A DNA stretch of 16,274 nucleotides, from NCBI GenBank assembly GCA_018814505.1, contig JAHIZQ010000127.1:1-16274 (forward strand). Reading direction: 5' to 3'. The position numbers and the translations under genes are program-made. How positions within the stretch are numbered: the stretch's first letter is position 1; each line of letters starts with the position of its first letter. This DNA is from Candidatus Omnitrophota bacterium (GTDB taxonomy: Bacteria > Omnitrophota > Gorgyraeia > Tantalellales > Tantalellaceae). Positions 1 to 5,250 of this stretch are shown piece by piece. The notes under the pieces are model-generated. The model was not told the origin of the DNA, did not search any database, and saw nothing but the letters and a program-made list of their open reading frames with translations.

Positions 1-56
1 AGCACTTCTTGTTCAAAATTCGCATCATTAACAATAATTTCCATGTTTTCTTCCAT
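1..56 (-). CDS. trxA: Thioredoxin, N-terminal fragment (runs off the window)
   Basis: Eighteen codons are visible, reading MEENMEIIVNDANFEQEVL with the last codon incomplete. The stretch IIVNDANFEQEVL is the typical first strand and helix of thioredoxins, which normally continue to a WCGPC active site lying beyond the window. The start at position 56 is preceded by AAGGAGG five bases upstream; a second ATG at 44 (MEIIV...) has no comparable SD, so 56 is preferred. Thioredoxin is a cytoplasmic disulfide reductase. It follows a 194-base gap containing hairpins and has its own strong ribosome site, so it probably belongs to a separate transcription unit from the glycosyltransferase genes. Only the N-terminus is seen, so a larger thioredoxin-fold protein is possible. 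Confidence 0.7.
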   Translation of the reverse strand, partial: MEENMEIIVNDANFEQEV

Positions 57-60
57 TTTA

Positions 61-68
61 ACCTCCTT
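61..68 (-). promoter_or_regulatory. Strong Shine-Dalgarno of the thioredoxin gene
   Basis: Read on the minus strand this is AAGGAGGT, a near-perfect match to the anti-SD of 16S rRNA, ending a few bases before the ATG at 56. It shows that this genome uses canonical SD initiation for highly expressed genes, in contrast to several glycosyltransferase genes in this window whose starts have none. Confidence 0.8.
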
Positions 69-250
69 AATGAAACCATAACTTGGTGACTATACATCCT
101 AAGAAACAGGCATTCCTATTTTTATATTTTGTTTGCGCTACTTAGATCCACTTTGCGCCCACCCAATTTACGCAGCATTCCGTTTATCAATAAACGGGAA
201 AATGTGAGGATAGCTCACTTCGATCTATAAAATTGTTTAATGTATATCCA
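69..250. other. Intergenic gap between a GT9 gene and the thioredoxin gene
   Basis: No gene is seen here. The gap holds two small hairpins (180-197 and 204-218) and a direct repeat TTTGCGC at 132-138 and 152-158, spaced 20 bases. The thioredoxin promoter should lie here on the minus strand, but I could not find a -35/-10 pair that matches sigma-70 consensus well. A TATAGT hexamer at about 89-94 (minus strand) lacks a good -35 partner. Confidence 0.5.
180..218 (-). terminator. Possible weak terminator: two tandem hairpins after the GT9 gene
   Basis: On the minus strand, about 33 bases after the GT9 stop, GTGAG-CTATC-CTCAC (218 to 204) forms a 5-bp stem followed by ATTTT. Directly after it CCGTTTA-TTGA-TAAACGG (197 to 180) forms a perfect 7-bp stem with a tetraloop but no U-run. 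The position at the end of a long gene run and before a gene with its own strong SD suits a terminator, but the stems are short and the T-run has only four bases. Confidence 0.3.
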
Positions 251-1294
251 TTATTTATTCCCAGCCTTCTTTAAAATTCTATCCACAGCTTTCATAACTT
301 CTTCCGGGCTGATTTTTTTTAAGCAGATAAAATCTTTACGGCAATTATGCGCTAAACACTCAACACATTCCCCGGAATCATGCACAACTTCATCATTTTT
401 GCCAATTGGCCCCCATCTTTTGGGAGAAAGCCCCCTATCGTTTCTTCCGAAAATTGCTACTGTCGGAGTCTTAACCGCGACAGCAATATGTACCGGTCCT
501 GAATCATTGGAAACAAAAACTCTGCACTTTGAAAGAAATTCCGCCAGTTCCCCAACATTTAGTTTACCAGCTAAGTTTGTAGCTTTATTTTTCATTACGT
601 TAATGGCACGTTTAACAAATTTTTCAGTTTCTATTCCGCCTACAAACACAGCATTTAACCCATATTTATCAGTTATTTTATCCGCAAGATATCCAAAATT
701 TTCCGCGGACCACCTTTTTGAAGGGCAACTTGCACCAGGATGAAACACCGCTATATTTTCACTAATATTAAATTTTTTCCGCAATAACAAAACCACGTTT
801 TTATGTTTTTCAGTTGTCACGATATATGGCATTTTAACGGCACGAGTAGTATCAATCCCGATTTTTTCTAAAACATCGAAATTATAATCAACTTCATGTT
901 TTTCCCCTTTTTGCTTATCGTGCTTAATTCTCAAGGTGAGAAGGCGCCCCATTTTTCGGTCATAACCTATTCTTTCAGGAATATCCGCTAAAAAAAACAT
1001 AACATGAACTCTAGTTGTCGGATGTAGCGCTATGGCCATATCAAACTTTTTGTTTCTCAGTTTCAAGGCGAATTTAAAAGTGTTCCAAAAACTTTTTTGT
1101 TTTCCATACTTGTCATAAATTATCACTTCATCAAGATCCGGATTCGCGACTACAACGTCTCTATTCTCAGGACGTACCATAAAAGCAATGTACGCAAACG
1201 GGTATTTTTCACGCAAAAATCTTATCACCGGCGTAGAAAGAACCACATCACCGAGCCTATCTGTACGAGTTATTAGTATCCGTTTAGTTTTCAT
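251..1294 (-). CDS. Glycosyltransferase family 9 (heptosyltransferase-type)
   Basis: This 347-residue GT-B enzyme is of the ADP-heptose:LPS heptosyltransferase family and should act at the cytoplasmic face of the inner membrane. The N-terminal motif DRLGD carries the presumed catalytic Asp16. The C-terminal Rossmann half has HPGAS (185-189) with KRW (193-195), and NDSGPVH (263-269), the donor-binding signature. Four cysteines near the end (C310, C313, C318, C324) form a C-x2-C-x4-C-x5-C cluster. The ATG overlaps the TGA of the macrodomain gene by four bases (ATGA), so translation is coupled. Its length is normal for the family. Of the four GT9 domains here, this one looks closest to the RfaF/heptosyltransferase II type. 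The exact donor (ADP-heptose or another sugar) cannot be read from sequence, and no heptose-synthesis gene is visible. Confidence 0.88.
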   Translation of the reverse strand: MKTKRILITRTDRLGDVVLSTPVIRFLREKYPFAYIAFMVRPENRDVVVANPDLDEVIIYDKYGKQKSFWNTFKFALKLRNKKFDMAIALHPTTRVHVMFFLADIPERIGYDRKMGRLLTLRIKHDKQKGEKHEVDYNFDVLEKIGIDTTRAVKMPYIVTTEKHKNVVLLLRKKFNISENIAVFHPGASCPSKRWSAENFGYLADKITDKYGLNAVFVGGIETEKFVKRAINVMKNKATNLAGKLNVGELAEFLSKCRVFVSNDSGPVHIAVAVKTPTVAIFGRNDRGLSPKRWGPIGKNDEVVHDSGECVECLAHNCRKDFICLKKISPEEVMKAVDRILKKAGNK

Positions 1295-1800
1295 TCTTTT
1301 GTCATTTTTTTATATATTCCAAGATACACCTGGTAATCTCTTTCTGAAAAACATATGTACCTTATTTCGTCGAAATCTTTAATATTTTTAAACCCCGCTT
1401 CCAACGCGATAGCCGCCGCCTGACTAATGGGGTAAGCGTATATTCCCGCGCTTATAGCTGGAAAAGCAATTGTTTTTAAATTGTTCTTTTTCGCCAAATA
1501 AAAACTATTCATATAACAATTCCTCAAAAGTTCCGCTTCGCCGTGTGTACCGCCGCGCCACACAGGCCCGGGCGTATGAATAATTTTTTTTGCCAGGAGT
1601 TTACCAGCGTTCGTCATAACCGCAAACCCGGTCTTACATCCGCCTATAGCGCGGCACTCTTTTAAGATAGAAGAACCACCTGAAGAGTGAATTGCACCGT
1701 CAACTCCGCCGCCGCCATTTAGACCGGTGTTAGCGGCATTCACGATTACATCCACATTTTCCTTTGTAATATCGGATTTTTTAATCGTAATATTGCCCAT
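1291..1800 (-). CDS. Macrodomain protein, YmdB/MacroD type (O-acetyl-ADP-ribose or ADP-ribose hydrolase)
   Basis: A single macrodomain fills the 169 residues. VDVIVNAAN (16-24), then GGGGVDGAIH (29-38), match the ADP-ribose-binding and catalytic loop of MacroD/YmdB, with Asn24 and Asp34 at the expected places. HTPGPVW (75-81) and FPAISAGIYAYP (113-124) supply the remaining ligand loops. Known relatives deacetylate O-acetyl-ADP-ribose or remove mono-ADP-ribose from Asp/Glu. The ATG at 1800 has GAGG seven bases upstream. The gene lies 15 bases after one GT9 gene and overlaps the next by four bases, so it is inside the sugar-transfer operon. Its role there is unknown; acting on ADP-ribose-like by-products or ADP-sugar metabolites is only a guess. 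The family assignment is firm and the substrate is not. Confidence 0.9.
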   Translation of the reverse strand: MGNITIKKSDITKENVDVIVNAANTGLNGGGGVDGAIHSSGGSSILKECRAIGGCKTGFAVMTNAGKLLAKKIIHTPGPVWRGGTHGEAELLRNCYMNSFYLAKKNNLKTIAFPAISAGIYAYPISQAAAIALEAGFKNIKDFDEIRYICFSERDYQVYLGIYKKMTKE

Positions 1801-1815
1801 TCCCCCGCCTCAATA

Positions 1816-2817
1816 TTATTCCAGGTTTTTATTTAAAAGCTGTTTTACTTTATGAAAAACTTCTGAAGTTTTAATCAGTCCGATACATCCCTCCTTATAC
1901 CCGATCTTGCAGTTCGCTAGATTGCAAGGTCGGCAATGAACATCGGGTTTAACTGTTTCACTTTGACAAGATAAAGGACCGTATTGCCTATCATCCGTAG
2001 GTCCAAAAATTGCAACGGTCGGAGCTTTAGCCGCGCTCGCGATATGCAAAGGAGCGCTGTCTCCCGTTATAACAATATCACTTCGCCTCATAAGTTCAAA
2101 AAGAACGGATATAGATGTACTGCCGCATAAATTTACATAATTCTCTTTCATAGCTTTTGTAACAGCATTAAGAACCCACACGTCTTCGTTATTACCGACA
2201 AAGAAAATTTTGCATCCCATTTCTGAAACTAACTTATCACTCAATTCCGCGTATTTCACCGCGGACCATCTCTTAATATGGCTTTTTGAACCGGGACTAA
2301 CAATAGCTACTTTAGAATTTCCTATATCCTTTAATAAAAAATCCACGCGCTCAATGTTTTCATCATTTACTGGAATAAAAAATGAAGATAGCACGGGTAA
2401 TTCCAAGCCTAAATCTTTAAGCTTCATTAAATGCTGTTCTTTTTTATGAAAAGCTCCTTTTCTGCGCATAAATTCCGTTATAAACGCGTATAAATTTGCA
2501 TGATATTTTGCCCCGATCAAATGCGGCAAAAGGGAGTTTTTTAAATCTATTATTAAATCATACTTTTTGCGGCGAAACTGGAAAACCTGAGAAATTCTAT
2601 CTAATAATGATTTTCTTTTTCCATGAACCGCTACCTCCCTGACAGCAGGATGAGAAATAAAGATTTCTCTCCCAGGCGCCCCTGTTACAACATCTATAAG
2701 AGCTGACGGGAATTCTCGGCAAAGCTCATTAAAAACAGGGGTAGTTAACACAATATCACCCAAATTATTTAGTGTTATAAATAAAATTAATTTTACTTTT
2801 TTTTTGTCTATTTTCAT
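1816..2817 (-). CDS. Glycosyltransferase family 9 (heptosyltransferase-type)
   Basis: This is a 333-residue GT9 protein. The N-terminal LNNLGDIVL includes the presumed catalytic Asp21. SPGS (174-177) with KRW (182-184), and GDSAPLH (252-258) followed by IFGPTD, form the donor-sugar half. Cysteines C295, C298, C303 and C311 form the C-terminal cluster. The GDSAP variant and the C-terminal IKTSEVF are shared with the GT9 half of the fused gene at 5251-7350, suggesting these two are the closest paralogues here. The ATG at 2817 has no recognisable SD (the upstream sequence is AT-rich) and follows a 158-base gap carrying a large inverted repeat. It should add a sugar to the LPS core or a similar glycan; acceptor and donor are not determinable from sequence. 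Confidence 0.87.
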   Translation of the reverse strand: MKIDKKKVKLILFITLNNLGDIVLTTPVFNELCREFPSALIDVVTGAPGREIFISHPAVREVAVHGKRKSLLDRISQVFQFRRKKYDLIIDLKNSLLPHLIGAKYHANLYAFITEFMRRKGAFHKKEQHLMKLKDLGLELPVLSSFFIPVNDENIERVDFLLKDIGNSKVAIVSPGSKSHIKRWSAVKYAELSDKLVSEMGCKIFFVGNNEDVWVLNAVTKAMKENYVNLCGSTSISVLFELMRRSDIVITGDSAPLHIASAAKAPTVAIFGPTDDRQYGPLSCQSETVKPDVHCRPCNLANCKIGYKEGCIGLIKTSEVFHKVKQLLNKNLE

Positions 2818-2832
2818 AATTTAGCGTAACAC

Positions 2833-2858
2833 GTTACAGGCTCCACGTTGCACAAAAC
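2833..2858. repeat. Intergenic repeat copy: GTTAC, CCAC and TGC blocks
   Basis: The stretch beginning GTTACAGGCTCCACGTTGCA resembles two stretches in the gap at 7351-7485 (7363-7392 and 7426-7453), each with GTTAC, then CCAC, then a TGC-containing block. Just before it GTAAC-AC-GTTAC (2826-2837) is itself a small palindrome. It is degenerate but recognisable, and seems to be a shared intergenic element and not coding. Confidence 0.4.
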
Positions 2859-2871
2859 ACCTTTTTGACAA

Positions 2872-2965
2872 AAGATTCACTTGCTTTGTATGCCCGGCGA
2901 GTTTCACAGGCCACTTTAGAAGCCGAGGACCTGTTTGATACGGGTACACAAAGCAACTGAATCTT
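2872..2965. repeat. 94-bp imperfect inverted repeat (25-bp arms), possible MITE-like element or terminator
   Basis: The left arm 2872-2896 and right arm 2941-2965 are reverse complements at 22 of 25 positions, with one further G:T pair. The arms share AAGATTCA, TTGCTTTGT and CCCG blocks. An inner pair ACAGG (2906-2910) / CCTGT (2930-2934) extends the stem around a 19-base centre. It starts 10 bases after the stop codon of the upstream GT9 gene (2976). On the minus strand the palindrome is followed by a short run (CTTTTG), so it could act as a weak terminator or attenuator. No clear target-site duplication or open reading frame is present. Confidence 0.7.
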
Positions 2966-2975
2966 GCACCCCCTT

Positions 2976-4007
2976 CTACTTAGCACCCCGGCCAAACAAA
3001 TCACAAACCGTGTTAAAAACCTTATCTACAGTCACTTTTTCCATGCAAATATAATCTTTCATACAATGCTCTTCGTAACATGGAATTTTACAATCAATAT
3101 CTTCTCTAATTACAATACTCCTGCCAACCCCCATCGGCCCGGTGATTTTATGTGATGTCGGCCCAAAAATACCTATTGTAACGGTCCCGACCGCGGAAGC
3201 TAAATGTAACGGGCCTGAATCAGAGCTTATCATAAGAGCACATTTACTAAAAACCGAGGCTAACTCATTCAACTTTGTGCACCCTGCCAAGTTACAACAC
3301 CTTTCACTTCCTATTTCACGCGCCACATCTTCCGCAAGTAACTTATCTTTCTTAGCACCTGTTATAACAATTTTTACGTTACTAAACTGAGTTAAAATTT
3401 TTTTTGCAAGCAATACAAAGTTTTTAGCGGGCCACCTTTTCGCTGGCCAGTTCCCTCCGGGATTAATCGCAATTAAAGCATTGTTATCGCATGTATCCGC
3501 GTTTAATAACTCATTAACACACTTTGAATCTTCTATATTTACACAATATTCATATTTATCATCTGTAACATCTATGCCAATACTTTTTGCAATGAGCAAA
3601 ATCTGAAACACTCTGTGCATTTCTTTTAGGGGAAGCTTTACTTCTTCCGTAAGAAAAGATTTTTTACCACCGAACCCTATTCTTCGCTTAATTCCCGCGC
3701 ATAACGCGACAAATGATTTATTTCTTGAAGGTTTAAGAAGAAAACAAGTATCAAATCTTTCTTTTCGTAAAAAAAAGATAAATTTTAATTTTTCCAATAA
3801 AGATAAAACGCCGTTACCATCTGAAAGTTCGTATATTTTATCCACACAAGTATTGTTTTTTAAAAGTTCCGCGTACCGAGGCACCACCGCGCAAGTTATA
3901 TAAGCAGACGGGAAAGCGCCTCTAAGAGCCTTAATAAAAGGAAAAGAAAACAGTATGTCTCCCAGCCAATTTAATTCAAAAATAAGTATTCTTTTAGGTT
4001 TCTCCAT
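2976..4007 (-). CDS. Glycosyltransferase family 9 (heptosyltransferase-type)
   Basis: This 343-residue GT9 protein has NWLGD with the presumed catalytic Asp17. NPGGNWPAKRW (182-192) and SDSGPLHLASAVGT (from 262), followed by IFGPT, form the donor-binding half. The C-terminal cysteine cluster is C306, C310, C315, C321; the protein is cysteine-rich elsewhere too. The predicted fold is GT-B, peripheral on the inner membrane, transferring a heptose or related sugar to a lipid-linked acceptor. The ATG at 4007 has only a weak GGA upstream. It follows the GT4 gene after a 109-base gap with a perfect palindrome, and is itself followed by the 94-bp inverted repeat, so the mRNA is probably structured on both sides. 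The GT4 then GT9 order mirrors the fused gene upstream. Substrate unknown. Confidence 0.88.
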   Translation of the reverse strand: MEKPKRILIFELNWLGDILFSFPFIKALRGAFPSAYITCAVVPRYAELLKNNTCVDKIYELSDGNGVLSLLEKLKFIFFLRKERFDTCFLLKPSRNKSFVALCAGIKRRIGFGGKKSFLTEEVKLPLKEMHRVFQILLIAKSIGIDVTDDKYEYCVNIEDSKCVNELLNADTCDNNALIAINPGGNWPAKRWPAKNFVLLAKKILTQFSNVKIVITGAKKDKLLAEDVAREIGSERCCNLAGCTKLNELASVFSKCALMISSDSGPLHLASAVGTVTIGIFGPTSHKITGPMGVGRSIVIREDIDCKIPCYEEHCMKDYICMEKVTVDKVFNTVCDLFGRGAK

Positions 4008-4035
4008 TTTTCATCCACAATCTACCATTCACTAC

Positions 4036-4062
4036 TAGGGGAGGACGCAAGGGCCTCCCCTA
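4036..4062. repeat. REP-like palindrome TAGGGGAGG ... CCTCCCCTA
   Basis: A perfect 9-bp stem (4036-4044 with 4054-4062) surrounds a 9-base loop. It is much more GC-rich than the flanking DNA. The GTAGGGG...CCCC core resembles dispersed REP-like palindromes seen between genes in many bacteria; that comparison is from memory. There is no T-run on either side, so it is unlikely to be a simple intrinsic terminator. Confidence 0.6.
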
Positions 4063-4116
4063 CAACATTTTCACATTTTCCACCGGAGGCGGACCCGCTT
4101 TTGGCGGTAAATTTTG
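4063..4116. other. GC-rich degenerate repeat after the GT4 stop codon
   Basis: Between the REP-like palindrome and the GT4 stop lies a GC-rich island (4081-4108) containing GGAGGCGGACCCGC and TTTTGGCGGT. It can form only a short CCGC-GCGG hairpin and looks like another eroded intergenic repeat. The GT4 stop sits in a tandem TTTTGTCATTC direct repeat (4113-4133). Confidence 0.35.
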
Positions 4117-5220
4117 TCATTCTTTTGTCATTTCTCTATATACTTTTATCGTTTTCTCGACGCTTTTTTCAATTGAAAAATTTTCAATAGCTTTTTTTTG
4201 CGCGTTTTTTTTCAGCAAAGTCCTAAAAACATCATCTCCAGCCAGACGAATTATCGTAGCGCTTAATTTTTCAACGTTTTTTGCCGGAACTAAAAGCCCA
4301 TCTACTCCATCATTAATAAGTTCCACGAGACCACCTACACTGCTAGCGATACAGGCAATACCTGTCGCCATGGCCTCCATGAGAGACAATCCTAACCCTT
4401 CACTTACCGACGATAGACAAAAAATATCCATTGCAGATAAATAGTATTCCAAAGACTCCCGGCCGGAAACAAACAAAACCTCACCAGAAAGCCCGGCACT
4501 TTCAACCTGCTGTTTTAAAACAGATTCTTGTTTACCTTCTCCGACAATAAGTAATTTCAACTTGTCGTTATCAGCTTTAGCCCTTTTGAAGGCTGAGATA
4601 AGATAATTAAACCCTTTTACCGGTGAAAGCCGTCCAACGGAACCTACTATTATCACATCCCGAGACCAATTCATCTTCTTTATAAGATTGCTTCTTGTTT
4701 CAGAAGCGATTTTTACGAAACGATTGACTTCAATCCCGTTACGAATTAATTCCACTCGCTTATTAGGAATAAAAAAATCTTCCAAAAGATGTTCCTTAAC
4801 GCTGACACTTATAGCAATAATCTTCTCTCCCCAGCACGGGAAAAGCTTACGGGATAATCTTTGAGATTTAAAAAAACCATGGCATGTTGAAATAAAAGGA
4901 ATCCGCGTAATTCTTGACACAATCCATGCCAAGACCTGCGTTACGCGTGTTTGAGCATGTATTACCTGAATATGTTCTTTTTTTACTAAATTGAACAATA
5001 CAGGTACTACTTTTAAAATCTTAAAGCTGAATTCAAACTTAGTCCTTATATCTATTTTTATATGAGGTATACGTTCGCGAACTAATATCTCTTCCAAATC
5101 CCCTCCGGAAGAAACTACAATAACATCAACATTTCTTTTTTTTAGGTATTTGGCCAAGTTTACCGTATAAAACCCTACTCCGCCTATATTTAAGTGTGTA
5201 GTTAACAATAGTATTTTCAT
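4117..5220 (-). CDS. Glycosyltransferase family 4
   Basis: This is a 367-residue GT-B retaining glycosyltransferase. The N-terminal LNIGGVGFYTVNLAKYL (10-26) is the acceptor-side glycine loop. GSVGRLSPVKGFNYLI (193-208) opens the donor-binding domain, VGEG follows at 226-229, and the EX7E motif of GT4 enzymes is Glu274 to Glu282 in SEGLGLSLMEAMATG. It probably transfers a hexose or similar sugar from a nucleotide donor during core or surface glycan assembly. The ATG at 5220 lies 30 bases after the GT4-GT9 fusion and has no visible SD. Its first 40 residues resemble those of the GT4 half of that fusion. The last four residues, MTKE, and the 17 bases coding for them are identical to the end of the unrelated macrodomain gene. 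Confidence 0.9.
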   Translation of the reverse strand: MKILLLTTHLNIGGVGFYTVNLAKYLKKRNVDVIVVSSGGDLEEILVRERIPHIKIDIRTKFEFSFKILKVVPVLFNLVKKEHIQVIHAQTRVTQVLAWIVSRITRIPFISTCHGFFKSQRLSRKLFPCWGEKIIAISVSVKEHLLEDFFIPNKRVELIRNGIEVNRFVKIASETRSNLIKKMNWSRDVIIVGSVGRLSPVKGFNYLISAFKRAKADNDKLKLLIVGEGKQESVLKQQVESAGLSGEVLFVSGRESLEYYLSAMDIFCLSSVSEGLGLSLMEAMATGIACIASSVGGLVELINDGVDGLLVPAKNVEKLSATIIRLAGDDVFRTLLKKNAQKKAIENFSIEKSVEKTIKVYREMTKE

Positions 5221-5250
5221 ATTTTAAAAACCAATATTTTCAAGTTCTAA

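Noticed and set aside
180..218. CRP-like operator suggested by TGTGA ... TCACT
   Set aside because: The half-site spacing does not fit the CRP consensus well, and the same bases are explained by a hairpin after the stop codon.
240..743. Plus-strand open frame of 167 codons, and other plus-strand frames such as 8882-9370, 6778-7119 and 14437-14796
   Set aside because: Each lies opposite a clearly homologous minus-strand gene, has no recognisable domain, and reads like an antisense shadow.
2818..2975. CRISPR array in the repeat-bearing gaps
   Set aside because: The repeats are few, degenerate and inverted, without regular spacers or cas genes.
2964..3155. Small plus-strand frame overlapping the GT9 C-terminus and the intergenic gap
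   Set aside because: It mostly overlaps a conserved GT9 gene and shows no domain or convincing ribosome site.
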